A stretch of DNA of 64,000 nt from Bradyrhizobium hereditatis. Lineage in GTDB: Bacteria; Pseudomonadota; Alphaproteobacteria; Rhizobiales; Xanthobacteraceae. The position numbers and the translations under genes were made by a program. The stretch covers positions 372,001-436,000 of the forward strand of contig NZ_JAGKJK010000003.1 in NCBI RefSeq assembly GCF_020329435.1. The letters run 5' to 3'. Positions 9,580-19,324 of this stretch are shown here, one piece after another (within the stretch, counting starts at the first letter, position 1; each line of letters opens with the position of its first letter). The notes below the pieces were generated by a model. It searched no databases and was not told the DNA's origin. It saw only the letters and a program-made list of their open reading frames with translations.

Positions 9580-9880
9580 CGAGGCGCATGCCCATTGCGG
9601 CCACCTTCTCCGGCGGCCGCAAGCTGCACCGCGCCGGCTCAACGCGACAAGCGCCCCCCGCGTCGCAAGCACTTGCCTCCGATAAACCTCCGTTTAGCTG
9701 TTCCAACCTTTTTTGTATCACCCGCCTATCTACGTACAATTGAACCAACTCTCGACGTCGTCTTTGCTTTGCGAGCAATCAGGAGCTGCCGATTGCAGGT
9801 GCCAAATGCTTCTGCGATCCGGCCAAATGGATCGAATTCCATAGCTCCCAGATCATGCGGAAGACGCAGGCGAAGTCCTC
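9580..9880 (+). repeat. Leader paralogous to the nodA leader
   Basis: About 300 bases aligning in order with the minus-strand leader between the nodD1 nod box and nodA (22560-22310). Shared blocks include CGCATGYCCATTG, CGATAAACSTYCG, CCGCCTAYCT and AATCAGGAGCTG followed by CCGGCCAAAT. No long gene survives in it; it serves as the 5' leader of the sulfotransferase mRNA. Confidence 0.75.
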
Positions 9881-10004
9881 CTCATGTCACGATGCTGCGC
9901 ACGCGGTCACATGTGGAACAGCACGGCTGCCGTTATTTCTTTCAACGGGACAAAGGGAGGCTCGGGCGGCCGCTCGCGTCGTCCAAGCATAAGGGGGTGG
10001 AATC

Positions 10005-10967
10005 ATGAGCCGAGATGCCAACGATTTGCCTGCGGTCTGCTTTCTCCTCGGCCTTCCCCGGTCGGGGACGACGCTGCTGTCGCATTTGCTCCAGCAGCAC
10101 CCAGATATTGTGGCGCCGCCTGAGCCCTGGTTAATGCTGGCACTTGAGGCATTTGGCCGGGTGGACCACCGTCACCCAGCGGGGGCATCACTGGTTCAGG
10201 ACGCCACCTCCGAGTTTTTGGGCCGAATCGATCGTACTATCGTCAGTCGCGCTTTTGCTGATGCGGCTTACGGCCAATATTTGGCAGCAGCGGGCAAGCG
10301 TACCTTCGTAGACAAGACGCCGCGTTATTGGATGGTCCTCGATTTCTTGGATTCTCTCTATCCAGAAGCGCCACACATCCTTCTATTACGTAATCCCTAC
10401 GCTGTTGCCGCTTCACTGAAATCGACGTGGGGCATCCCGCTGGTGCCAGAAAGCTGGCCGCCCGCCAGCCTATCTGATCTCTCCGATCTTGTGCTTAGCC
10501 TGCCTCCCGACATCACATCTTCTCTCGCCGATGTCGTTCTGGGCCTACCTGCGCTCGCCGCGCACCGACGTCGGCGGCAGACGCAGGTGGTGCGGTATGA
10601 ACATTTGGTGGCGCGCCCCGATGAGGAAATCCGGCGCGTCATCGCTGGGCTCGGTTACGATCCAACGGGCATTGCATCGGCGACGATGCAGCAGCCGGAA
10701 TATCTTCGCTCCAGTCGCTTCGGGGATCGAAAAATCTTCGAGAGAAAGGCAGTCAATGACCGCTCAGTCTATACTTGGCAAACTGAACTGAGCATTCAAG
10801 AGATGCAAGCAATAACGGATGCAATCGGCGATAAGCTTTTGATAGAGCTCGGTTATGAGCAGGAACTTCGGCACGTTCAGCAAGCCGGGATCGTGGATCG
10901 AGGTCGGGCCGTAACCGAACAATATCGTCAGATATTTCAAACCTGGTGGGATTTACGCCGCGCCTAG
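10005..10967 (+). CDS. PAPS-dependent sulfotransferase, probable Nod-factor decoration
   Basis: A 320-residue sulfotransferase-fold protein. The 5'-phosphosulfate-binding loop GLPRSGTT is at residues 16-23 and the 3'-phosphate-binding segment LLLRNPYAVAASLKS at 126-140 (Arg129, Ser137). These are the two PAPS signatures, so transfer of sulfate from PAPS is well supported. The acceptor is inferred: the gene is driven by a nod box and lies beside nodZ, so sulfation of the Nod factor, possibly of the fucose as NoeE does in Sinorhizobium NGR234, is the best guess. It is shorter than NoeE (about 420 residues) and longer than NodH (about 250), so no symbol is given. GGGGGTGG precedes the ATG. Confidence 0.85.
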   Translation: MSRDANDLPAVCFLLGLPRSGTTLLSHLLQQHPDIVAPPEPWLMLALEAFGRVDHRHPAGASLVQDATSEFLGRIDRTIVSRAFADAAYGQYLAAAGKRTFVDKTPRYWMVLDFLDSLYPEAPHILLLRNPYAVAASLKSTWGIPLVPESWPPASLSDLSDLVLSLPPDITSSLADVVLGLPALAAHRRRRQTQVVRYEHLVARPDEEIRRVIAGLGYDPTGIASATMQQPEYLRSSRFGDRKIFERKAVNDRSVYTWQTELSIQEMQAITDAIGDKLLIELGYEQELRHVQQAGIVDRGRAVTEQYRQIFQTWWDLRRA

Positions 10968-11285
10968 CGAGGAGCCCGTGCGGCATCTGGCGGAAACCGG
11001 TGCGCCAAACAGGCAAGCTGAAGAGCACTCCTCCTCGGCTTCGACCCCTCCATAGTTCGGAACGGCAACGTCTAGCCGAGCCCAACATGGAGGAGAACTT
11101 ACGCCTGGCGAATTCGATAGCGGCTCAGTTGGAACAGGCGCTCACGCTGTCGGAGACCGATCGAGCTGCTGGATTGAATGCTATTCGTGATCGCGATGCG
11201 GCCATCGAGACGTTGCAGGCGACAATCGTATTGGTTTATCCGCGGGGAAGATCAGCGGGCGGAAGGGATATTCAGCTACGAGCGG
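10968..11285 (+). other. Non-coding or decayed coding stretch
   Basis: A short frame from 11086 (MEENLRLANSIAAQLEQAL... DRDAAIETLQATI) has coiled-coil composition like the linker of some surface-polysaccharide transferases, but it has no complete domain. Probably a gene fragment. Confidence 0.3.
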
Positions 11286-11286
11286 T

Positions 11287-11615
11287 TTAGAGCAGCGCGT
11301 TCCCCTTGCGGGCGATCCGCGAGCTAATTGAAGCAGCGCTGAAGGAGCTGTCGGAGGGTTCCGGAGGCTTTACGCCGGGAAGCCGCTGGTCGATTCCGCC
11401 CGAGCGGCTCTTTGCGGGCTCTGCTGCTGGAAGCGTTCTACACGTGCGATGTGAGCGGCAGTTGATCGAGCAGCTCGACCACTATCTTTCTCCGCTAATT
11501 TGTCGGACTGTCGATCGATGATCCCTGTGGGATGCCACCGTGTTCCACACGAACCGTGACCGGCTGCTCGATGGCGATAGTGTACGACGTTCTTTGTCGC
11601 AGTTCTGGACCTTGA
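11287..11615 (+). pseudogene. IS5-family transposase N-terminal fragment
   Basis: The translated sequence RVPLRAIRELIEAAL, then SIPPERL, VRCERQLIEQLDHY, and after frameshifts DDPVWDATVFHTNRDRLLDGD, is the N-terminal DUF772-type region of IS5 transposases. The catalytic DDE part is missing and at least two frameshifts interrupt it. It abuts the 3' end of nodZ. Confidence 0.75.
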
Positions 11616-11704
11616 CGAAAGATGACATCCGACATCACGAACGGCGATGCTGCGCAAATGCGAAGGGGCGCCGATATGATCGATGACGGTGCGGGTTGCA
11701 AGTT

Positions 11705-12691
11705 TCATAAAGCCAGGAGATGTTCGGAGGATTCATCAATCAAGATCAACCGACCAGGATCGTTCAAATCGAACTCAATAATGCGTGGCGCGAAGAGACG
11801 GGCATAGCGCGTGAAGGCGCTAGTCGGTGGAAAGCGAATCACGGTATCGCATCGCCCGAGAAGATACATCTCGATGAGAGCGGAGATCCCGCCGTCGGCT
11901 CCCAGTGCCGCACTATGCAATGGCCCGGCCTGATCCGCCTGGAAGCGTTTTGGGATCGTGAAAAGATCGGGAAACACACCAGACAACTTGTGAAGCACCT
12001 GCGCGCTGTCCGTACACAGTAATACCCTCACAGGTCCTCGATGTGATAGCGCTTTGGCTGTATCAATGGCAGTGCATACTTGCCGCAAGGCGAGCTCCGG
12101 ATCCGCCCAGTAGGGCGTGTGCCCCATTATATCTTCGCCGTTGCCGTGCCGAACATGAACCCCGATTATGCTGCGCCCTTCAAAGTGCTCTTGATATAGG
12201 GCGTCAATCCGAGCTTGAATTTCAGGCCTCAGTTTGATGCTCCGAAATATCTGTCGTTCGGCATCCTGATCGCAACGCCACATCAAACAAGCATCGCACA
12301 CCACGGTGTTGGCTTCACTATCATATTCGGCTTGGAAAAGCTCACTCAGCTCGTCACGTTCTCGGAAAATCTGTTCATCTGGGCGGTAAACGCAGTCGAT
12401 CGATGGCTGATTCCACCATGACGGGAAGAAAGGCCCCGGGAATGAGAGCTGGTTGATCTTGTCATCGCAGATAACCCGTACGCCAGCGATGTCTTGAATT
12501 GGCTCGAAGAACACCGGAAAGGCGTTCGTGAAGGGTTGATCGAGATAACAGGAACCACGCCAATCAATGGCTAGAGTCCGCCCCGTCCGCTGCGCATAGC
12601 GCCAGGCTGACGCCAGTGACCACAGGCAATCACCGAAACCAGTACGTCGTCGAGAAACAACGAACCGGTCGTTCATCGAGCCAACAAGCAT
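11705..12691 (-). CDS. nodZ: NodZ, GDP-fucose alpha-1,6-fucosyltransferase of Nod factors
   Basis: NodZ adds fucose to C6 of the reducing-end N-acetylglucosamine of the Nod factor. The 328-residue protein is the normal length for this GT23-family enzyme. The N-terminal RRRTGFGDCLWSLASAW and the GDP-fucose motif GVHVRHGNGED (177-187, with the catalytic Arg/His pair at 181-182) are intact, as is the C-terminal PPTSAFTRYARL. ATG 12691 has GAGG eight bases upstream; a second ATG five codons in (12676) would match the usual NodZ start. It follows nolO on the same strand with a 400-base gap and no nod box of its own that I can see, so it probably depends on the nodA transcript or an unrecognised promoter. 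Confidence 0.95.
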   Translation of the reverse strand: MLVGSMNDRFVVSRRRTGFGDCLWSLASAWRYAQRTGRTLAIDWRGSCYLDQPFTNAFPVFFEPIQDIAGVRVICDDKINQLSFPGPFFPSWWNQPSIDCVYRPDEQIFRERDELSELFQAEYDSEANTVVCDACLMWRCDQDAERQIFRSIKLRPEIQARIDALYQEHFEGRSIIGVHVRHGNGEDIMGHTPYWADPELALRQVCTAIDTAKALSHRGPVRVLLCTDSAQVLHKLSGVFPDLFTIPKRFQADQAGPLHSAALGADGGISALIEMYLLGRCDTVIRFPPTSAFTRYARLFAPRIIEFDLNDPGRLILIDESSEHLLAL

Positions 12692-13097
12692 TTGTGTTCC
12701 TCGTTAAGGGAATACCGCCCGAGATAAGGACGCTACGGAAACTCTACGTATGGCCCCGCACGATGCTGTCGTCAGCGATCGTGATGTTAGCCAATTTGGC
12801 TGGTAGAACTTCATATGCCACTGCCATGGAGGAGCCGCGCGAAAATGTTGCCGCCGACATGCTTGATTTCAGCCCTATTCCCCTTGTTGCAACAGCTCTT
12901 CGAAGCACTTTCCGGCATGTACCATGTCGAACAGAATTTCTGCAGCTGGCGGCGCTTGCCGTCCTGAGCTGCTGCTGTGGCGCAGCGCCCAAGACTACAA
13001 GCATGAGCCCAGCTACCGCTACCGGATATGCCGCACTCAGGGGCCCAGCCGCCCCCCGGATTTGGAGACATGCACACGGCCATATTCATGATTCCCG
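12692..13097. other. nolO-nodZ spacer, no gene recognised
   Basis: About 400 bases. Minus-strand frames of 86-92 codons overlap here, but none has a start signal or similarity that I recognise, and no nod box core is visible. Confidence 0.45.
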
Positions 13098-15143
13098 TTA
13101 TGCTTTCTCCAGCATTTGATCACAGTCTTGATGCGCGCGAGCAGCATGTGAAGGATGCAGCCGAATGCGGCGCTGCTCCCATAATCCCCGCAGTTCCTTC
13201 ACGAGAGCTTCACGCCTAGCCCGATCGAACGTAATTGTATCCAGGAGATCCCCAAGCACGGCTTCGCCCTCGATCTGCATCAGTAGATCGAACGCATCCT
13301 GTGAAATACGCACACTGTCACCGCTGGCGTGCGCCGTACGGATTTCGCACACCGTCTCCTGGCGATCTAGCGCTGTGTAAGCGCGAACCCGATAGAGGCG
13401 TGCATAAGGCGGCAATGAAACCGCGAGCGCAGTCCAATCCTCCAACGTTGCCGCCCTCTTTTTGACGAGGAACGGTCCGACCACAAGTCCATCCAGCTCT
13501 GTCGTCAGAAATGTGGTAATCGCATCTGCAACCGAGTCCACGATCGGCTCGGCATTGTTGTTAAAGGACGTGTTGAGCAGAACTGGGATGCCCGTCCGCT
13601 TCTTGAACGAATTAATAACCTCCCAATAGGCGGGATTTGTCTTGCGCGATACTGTTTGCAGTCGCGCAGTGCCGTCGACGTGCGTTATGGCACCGAGCAC
13701 GCTTTGCTTGGAGTCGCGCACGCGAACTACAAAGTTCATAAAGGGAAATTCGCGCGTACCGTCGGGAAGGTCGAAAAATTCGCTCGCATCCTCCTCCAGC
13801 ACTGATGGCGCGAACGGTCGATAGCCTTCGCGCTTTTTTACCATCGCGTTGATCCGGTCCTTGTTTGTGGCAGGCCGAGGATCGGCAAGAATGCTGCGAT
13901 TGCCAAGCGCACGTGGCCCGAACTCCGAACGACCCTGCACCCAGCCGATCACGGCGCCATTAGCCATCCAGTCGGCTGCGCAACCTGCCACGTCGTCACT
14001 GCGTTCGACGTCAAGGTGTCCACCCCATGCATCCAGTCCCTGCTGCACGGCGCGCTCGCTCCCGAGATCAGGACCCCAGTAGACCTCCTGCAGCCGCTCA
14101 CGTGGCGCCGGCCGGCCCAGCTCGTTAGACATCATTAGTGCTGCGCCTAATGCGCAGCCAGCATCATGCGCCGCGGGTTGCACGAAGATGTCTTCGAAAA
14201 GCCCTGAATACAGCAGCTTGCCGTTCATGGTGCAATTGTGGGCTACCCCTCCAGCCAGGCACAACCGCTTCATACCGGTAGCCTTGCGATGATGCCGGAG
14301 AATGTGAAACACGATCCGCTCCAAGGCTTCCTGCAATGAAGCACTCACATCTCGATGCTGCTGCGTGAATGGCATTCCCTTTCGCCGGACATGGATGCTC
14401 CGGCGCAGCGTCGGACCGATTCGGTCGAGATAGACGCGGTAGCCACCGTTATCAAAGAGTTCGTAGAACTGCTCGAAGAGCTCACGATGGGGAGCCGGAT
14501 CCCCGTAGGGGGCAAGCCCCATGACCTTGTATTCATCGAATAAGCCGTAGCCGAGATACCGGATCGTCTCGAGATAAAATAGGCCGAGAGAATTATTCTC
14601 TGGGAAGGTCCCGAGTTGGGTCACCTCGGTTCCAGACCCCACAGCCAAGAGGCCGGAGAGAAAATCACCACCCCCATCGATCGCGAGGATTAGACTTTGC
14701 TCGAAGCCAGACATCGCAAAGGCGCTCACGGCGTGCGCCTGATGGTGACTTACGAAAGAGACACGCGACGGATCGACCTCGGTACCAAACTCCTGCGCTA
14801 GTAAGCTACGCATCAACAGTTTGGCATCCAAAGGAATGGAGAGGTCAGGTCGGGACCCGAACAGGCCTTCGAGCATAGCGTTGCAATAGGCCTCGGTCGC
14901 GTAGAATGCGATACGATCGATATCGCTGAGCTGGATCCCTGCGGCTGCAAGGCAGTATTGTATCGAACGGCTTGGAAATTTGTTGGAGTGCTTAATCCGA
15001 TTGAGGCGCTCCTCTTCAACGGCCGCTATCACGCGTCCGTCCCGGACGAGCACCGCAGCACCATCATGCAGAAATGTGTTCGAAAGCTCACGTGTATCTT
15101 CATAGACTTTGTCTAGTCCACCGCTCACTCCTAGACAAAACAT
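13098..15143 (-). CDS. nolO: NolO, Nod-factor O-carbamoyltransferase
   Basis: A 681-residue member of the NodU/CmcH carbamoyltransferase family; NolO carbamoylates the non-reducing end of the Nod factor. The N-terminal Kae1-like domain shows HDGAAVLVRDG, VSHHQAHAVSAFAMSGF and GGVAHNC with AGCALGAA; the C-terminal domain has GRSEFGPRALGNRSILADPR and LNTSFNNNAEPIVD. The ATG at 15143 (MFCLGVSGG) has GGAG seven bases before it, so it is preferred to the ATG four codons upstream. It lies 90 bases after nodJ. In B. japonicum this region was once annotated as nolMNO; here it is one intact frame. Confidence 0.93.
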   Translation of the reverse strand: MFCLGVSGGLDKVYEDTRELSNTFLHDGAAVLVRDGRVIAAVEEERLNRIKHSNKFPSRSIQYCLAAAGIQLSDIDRIAFYATEAYCNAMLEGLFGSRPDLSIPLDAKLLMRSLLAQEFGTEVDPSRVSFVSHHQAHAVSAFAMSGFEQSLILAIDGGGDFLSGLLAVGSGTEVTQLGTFPENNSLGLFYLETIRYLGYGLFDEYKVMGLAPYGDPAPHRELFEQFYELFDNGGYRVYLDRIGPTLRRSIHVRRKGMPFTQQHRDVSASLQEALERIVFHILRHHRKATGMKRLCLAGGVAHNCTMNGKLLYSGLFEDIFVQPAAHDAGCALGAALMMSNELGRPAPRERLQEVYWGPDLGSERAVQQGLDAWGGHLDVERSDDVAGCAADWMANGAVIGWVQGRSEFGPRALGNRSILADPRPATNKDRINAMVKKREGYRPFAPSVLEEDASEFFDLPDGTREFPFMNFVVRVRDSKQSVLGAITHVDGTARLQTVSRKTNPAYWEVINSFKKRTGIPVLLNTSFNNNAEPIVDSVADAITTFLTTELDGLVVGPFLVKKRAATLEDWTALAVSLPPYARLYRVRAYTALDRQETVCEIRTAHASGDSVRISQDAFDLLMQIEGEAVLGDLLDTITFDRARREALVKELRGLWEQRRIRLHPSHAARAHQDCDQMLEKA

Positions 15144-15236
15144 CTCATTCTCCATTTATCGTCACACGAAATCCAATTGAACTGCCGAATTCGGAGGTAC
15201 CGCATCATGTCTCTATCGCTTCTGCGGAATCTCGGG

Positions 15237-16025
15237 TTAACGCATCAAGCGTCGGCGAAACAGCGCGATTGAGAGGAAGAACGGCAGCACCGCGTACATG
15301 CACAGTGCACCGATATGCAGGCCGATGCCGCCGGCCGGGAGCCCAAGCATCGCTGGGCGGATGAGTTCGACCGAATGTGCCAGCGGCAATAAGCCCGCCA
15401 CGCGCTGAAATGCGCTGGGCATCTGGCTCACCGGAAAGACTGCGCCGCATAGGAACACCATGGGTGTGACGACGAGCGTCTGGTAAAACACGAAGTAATC
15501 GTAGCTGGGCGCAAGGGATATGACGACCATCGCTAGGCTCGCGAAAACGAGGCCAGTGAGTGCGATTGCTGGTATCGAATAGAGGATGGATGCCCACGCT
15601 GCGTAGCCCAGAGTCGCGGCAACAACTGCAATTGCCGTTCCGGCCAACACGGCTTTGGTGGCTGCCCATGCCAATTCACCGAGAACGATGTCGCCGAGCG
15701 TGAGCTGTGTGCTCAGGATTGCTTCCCAAGTGCGCTGAGCACGCATGCGGGCGAACGCCGCATACATTGTTTCGAAGGTGGCGGCGGTCATGGCGCTAGT
15801 CGCGACCATCCCACCAGCCAGAAACGCGATGTATGAAGTGCCGTCAATGAGCCCCACAATTACTCCAAGGCCAAAGCCGAGGCCAAACAGATTAGTCATG
15901 GGATCGGCGAGATTCCCGAGAACCGATGCAAGCGCGACTTTTCTCCACGCCAGAAAGTTGCGACGCCAGACAGCGACCCAGTTGTACGCGTTGGCGGGCA
16001 TGACGGCAGCGTAACCTTCACGCAT
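15237..16025 (-). CDS. nodJ: NodJ, Nod-factor ABC exporter membrane subunit
   Basis: A 262-residue ABC-2 type permease, the usual NodJ length, with about six hydrophobic segments, the first beginning near residue 35, and a short loop [18 protein letters not shown] typical of this family. With NodI it moves lipochitooligosaccharides out of the cell. It begins three bases after nodI ends, which implies translational coupling. Confidence 0.95.
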   Translation of the reverse strand: MREGYAAVMPANAYNWVAVWRRNFLAWRKVALASVLGNLADPMTNLFGLGFGLGVIVGLIDGTSYIAFLAGGMVATSAMTAATFETMYAAFARMRAQRTWEAILSTQLTLGDIVLGELAWAATKAVLAGTAIAVVAATLGYAAWASILYSIPAIALTGLVFASLAMVVISLAPSYDYFVFYQTLVVTPMVFLCGAVFPVSQMPSAFQRVAGLLPLAHSVELIRPAMLGLPAGGIGLHIGALCMYAVLPFFLSIALFRRRLMR

Positions 16026-16028
16026 CGT

Positions 16029-16943
16029 TCATCTCTCCATTTCCCGCCCGGTCAGCCGCAAAAAGACATCCTCGAGATTCGCAGGACGCTGCAGAAGGCG
16101 TAGACCTGCGCGCCCGCGCAGCTGCACGAGCACCTGCTCTGGATCTGGCGCATAGCAAAAAAGCGTCTCGCCGCTCACTTCGATATGCCGCGCATACGGC
16201 CTGATCAGAGAAGATAGCTCGTGCGGATTGCCGCCATAGATCTCAATCACTTGGCAGCCGATCTGCTCATCGATCAACGCGCGAGGCTCGCCTTCTGCGA
16301 TCTTGCGTCCTGCTTCAAGCACGCACAGCCGATCGCACAACCTCTCAGCCTCTTCCATGAAGTGGGTAGTCAGAAGAATCGTCTTGCCTCGCGCCAGCAG
16401 CAATCGCAGGCGTTCCCAGATTTGGTGGCGCGCGTGCGGATCTAGACCGGTGGTCGGCTCGTCCATCACCAGCAGATGTGGGTCGTTGATCAGCGCACGC
16501 GCCAAGGTCAGCCGCCGCTTCATGCCGCCGGATAGTTCGGCGACGCGAGCATCCGCCTTGCTCTCCAAGCGAGCGAACTCGAGCAGTGCTGGCACAGCTG
16601 CTTCGACCTCGCGTGCGCTCATGTTGAAGTAGCGGCCAAACACCAGCAGGTTCTCGCGGACGGTGAATTCTATTTCGAGGTTGTCGAACTGCGGCACCAC
16701 GCCGATGCGCGCGCGTGCCAGGCGAGCACGCGCCGGGACGGGCTCGCCGAGCACGGTCATCTTGCCGGTGTCTGGCGCTACCATGCCGAGAACCATACGT
16801 GCAATCGTGCTTTTGCCCGCCCCGTTTGGTCCGAGGAGGCCAAAGCACTCTCCCGACGCGACAGCAAAGGACAGCCCGTCGACGACGATTTTGTCGCCAT
16901 ACGACTTCCTTACGCAGCTAAGGTCGATTGCTACGGTGGACAT
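16029..16943 (-). CDS. nodI: NodI, Nod-factor ABC exporter ATPase
   Basis: A 304-residue ABC ATPase. Walker A GPNGAGKS is at 38-45, the Q-loop near VVPQFDNLE, signature LSGGMKRRL at 138-146, Walker B LLVMDEP at 158-164 and the switch histidine in [13 protein letters not shown]. It pairs with NodJ immediately downstream and follows nodU by 9 bases. Length and order (nodU-nodI-nodJ) are as in other bradyrhizobia. Confidence 0.95.
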   Translation of the reverse strand: MSTVAIDLSCVRKSYGDKIVVDGLSFAVASGECFGLLGPNGAGKSTIARMVLGMVAPDTGKMTVLGEPVPARARLARARIGVVPQFDNLEIEFTVRENLLVFGRYFNMSAREVEAAVPALLEFARLESKADARVAELSGGMKRRLTLARALINDPHLLVMDEPTTGLDPHARHQIWERLRLLLARGKTILLTTHFMEEAERLCDRLCVLEAGRKIAEGEPRALIDEQIGCQVIEIYGGNPHELSSLIRPYARHIEVSGETLFCYAPDPEQVLVQLRGRAGLRLLQRPANLEDVFLRLTGREMER

Positions 16944-16952
16944 ATGTTCATC

Positions 16953-18662
16953 TTAGACTGACAGAAGGCGTTCGGCCGGCGATCGTTCACTTACGACCGT
17001 TTTGGTCCATAGCAGGCCGTCACACCATATGTGTTCAACGCGTCCCCACTGGCAGGCTGCTGCGGCATCCGGAAAAAACCCACGTCCATGGTGGTTGGCA
17101 CTCGTATTGCAAAGCAGCGGAATGCCCGTAAGTTCTTCATATGCGACGAGGAGCTCCGCGATCTTGTGCGGAGAGGTTCTGGGAACGGTCTGCAATCGCG
17201 CAGATCCGTCCAGGTGCATAATAGCGGGGACTTTGTTCCACCATTCTGCCCGTGTCTGGTGATCGAAAAGCATGTAAGGGTCCGGCGTTCCGGGGCTGAA
17301 AATTTCCGGCGCACGATCCTCCAGGCATATCGGCGCGACTGGCCGAAAGAGTTCGCGGAGCTTGATGTCGTTGAGATGATCCTTCATTGCCGGCGAAGTC
17401 GCGGCTGCCAGAATGCTTCTGCCACCCAATGCTCGTGGTCCAAGCTCCGCGCGACCGGCGAGGAAAACCACGGGCTTGTTGCTCGCGAGGATGGTCGCAA
17501 GTTCACGCATGCTGCATGGCGCAGCGTTCCATTCCGACGACACATCGCTGCGTATCAGCGCCGGGCCACTGTAGACTGACCATTGCAGCGGCACGAAGCC
17601 GTTCTCCGCCGCCATTGCGGAGCAAGCGGCACCGATTGCCGAGCCGCTGTCATTCGGAAAGGGCGGCACCCAGACATCATCGAACAGGCCGGTCGCACGT
17701 AGTGCACTGTTCCATTTGATATTGAGACCGCAGCCACCGGCTATGCACAAATTGCGCGGACCCGGAGAACACGCATGCCGCTCCAAAGCACTGGCCATTT
17801 GGCGGATAAGAAGACGCTCGAGGAAACAATGAAACGATGCAAGTACATCTTCGGGCAGCTTATCTTTCAATCGGAGCTCGCTCGCGTCGAAGAAGTCGTG
17901 CATAGCCTCCAGTGAGGCCTCCTCGCTATTGACCTCCGCACGATGACGACGAGCATACTCCGTGTCGCCCGCAAAGCGCTCTTCGTAGAGCTCCTGAAAC
18001 ACCGCCACGATGTCTTCATCAACAGACCCGAGCGCGATATAGGCCATCAGCTTGCCGGCAACACCTAGGTCCCAGCTAGTACGGCTCGCCTGCCTATAAG
18101 GTCCGAAGTGATGGCCCGCGACAGCATAAGCATGGCCTATGATCGGAAACAGGCGTTCGATGAAGTGCGTACCGCGGGGTTCTACGTAGTAGAGACGTGG
18201 AAAGATGCAGCCGTCCCACACCAGGCAGAAGGCGGGTTGTCCGGCTTTGGCAAAAGGGCTCGTGCAGTATGCGGAGGCCACATGGCCTGTGACGTGCGGA
18301 TAGCTTTTATAAGGAAAGACCCGGCCGTCGAGCATCAGGTTAAAGCCGTCGCGCGAAGTGAGAAGGCCGTGGGCATTCCGTTCAACATACGGCGCCCCTT
18401 TGAGAGTGATAGGCGTCACTCCGCTGAGGACTTGGAATTGCGACTCGACCCGCCCGTCCCAGCCGTCGATGACGAACTGATCAACATCCTGCGGATCCAG
18501 ACCATGCTCCGCCAAAGCGACAACAACTGCGTCAAGATTCTCGATGGTTTGATACCGCGGATTGTTGCTCCGTTTCTCCTGCTCGATGCAAAAGACCAGC
18601 CGTCCGTCCTCCACCAGAGCAATCGCCCCGTCATGCGTCAGTTTGATGCCGCAGATGCGCAT
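16953..18662 (-). CDS. nodU: NodU, Nod-factor 6-O-carbamoyltransferase
   Basis: A 569-residue carbamoyltransferase of the NodU/CmcH family that modifies the non-reducing terminal glucosamine. The N-terminus MRICGIKLTHDGAIALVEDG, the middle CIAGGCGLNIKWNSAL and the C-terminal RAELGPRALGGRSILA and PLLCNTSANHHGRGF are the conserved family blocks. It lies 22 bases after nodS and is the shorter paralogue of nolO in the same transcription unit. Confidence 0.95.
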   Translation of the reverse strand: MRICGIKLTHDGAIALVEDGRLVFCIEQEKRSNNPRYQTIENLDAVVVALAEHGLDPQDVDQFVIDGWDGRVESQFQVLSGVTPITLKGAPYVERNAHGLLTSRDGFNLMLDGRVFPYKSYPHVTGHVASAYCTSPFAKAGQPAFCLVWDGCIFPRLYYVEPRGTHFIERLFPIIGHAYAVAGHHFGPYRQASRTSWDLGVAGKLMAYIALGSVDEDIVAVFQELYEERFAGDTEYARRHRAEVNSEEASLEAMHDFFDASELRLKDKLPEDVLASFHCFLERLLIRQMASALERHACSPGPRNLCIAGGCGLNIKWNSALRATGLFDDVWVPPFPNDSGSAIGAACSAMAAENGFVPLQWSVYSGPALIRSDVSSEWNAAPCSMRELATILASNKPVVFLAGRAELGPRALGGRSILAAATSPAMKDHLNDIKLRELFRPVAPICLEDRAPEIFSPGTPDPYMLFDHQTRAEWWNKVPAIMHLDGSARLQTVPRTSPHKIAELLVAYEELTGIPLLCNTSANHHGRGFFPDAAAACQWGRVEHIWCDGLLWTKTVVSERSPAERLLSV

Positions 18663-18684
18663 AGTGTATCCTCAGCAATTGGAT

Positions 18685-19296
18685 TCAAATGGAACTTCGA
18701 ATCGGATTTCGAAAGTAAACGAGCAAGCAGTCTTCATCAGCCGACTTACCCTGGCACTGAACGCGCTCGACCTCGATCAACATTTCATTCAGCATAGTGA
18801 TGACCGCCTCGGCACCAGCAGCGTGCCCCCAACGCCTGCAGGCGGCATCACGCGCTGATCCAAAGAGCAGAACCCCACCTGGTGCAAGCATCTGCACCAG
18901 ATTGCGGATGGCCGCGCGTATCTCAGTTAAGTCGTCGAGGTAATAGAGAACTTCCGCCACGACGATCAGATCGAACAGCTCTTGGCTCGAGAACTCTTGG
19001 ATATCGGAAGTTATCCACGTAATGTGCGACCACCTCTTCGTCCGTTGGCACGCTCGACCGATCGCTCGCGGCATAACGTCAACCACCGTTAGCCGTTGAC
19101 AGTGGGGTGCCAGCTTTTCTGTGAATGCGCCGGCTGCGCACCCGACCTCGAGACCATGTGTAATAACCCCTTGGGCAAGCGACAGCCGGAGCATTTGTGT
19201 GTGACGCTCCCGCTCGAACGGATTACCGTCGAGTCGCCACGGATCGTCGCTCGCCAATTCGAGATCTAACGATTGATACTTCTTGTTCCGGCTCAC
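18685..19296 (-). CDS. nodS: NodS, Nod-factor N-methyltransferase
   Basis: A 203-residue SAM-dependent methyltransferase that methylates the free amino group of the deacetylated chitooligosaccharide. Motif I LEVGCAAGAFTEKL is at 49-62; the acidic post-I position is VVDVMP and motif II is FDLIVVAEVLYYL. The start at 19296 lies 28 bases after the nodC stop. It acts after NodB and before or with NodA acylation. Confidence 0.94.
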   Translation of the reverse strand: MSRNKKYQSLDLELASDDPWRLDGNPFERERHTQMLRLSLAQGVITHGLEVGCAAGAFTEKLAPHCQRLTVVDVMPRAIGRACQRTKRWSHITWITSDIQEFSSQELFDLIVVAEVLYYLDDLTEIRAAIRNLVQMLAPGGVLLFGSARDAACRRWGHAAGAEAVITMLNEMLIEVERVQCQGKSADEDCLLVYFRNPIRSSI

Positions 19297-19324
19297 GACT
19301 TGTGCACCTAAGTAACGTTCAAGG

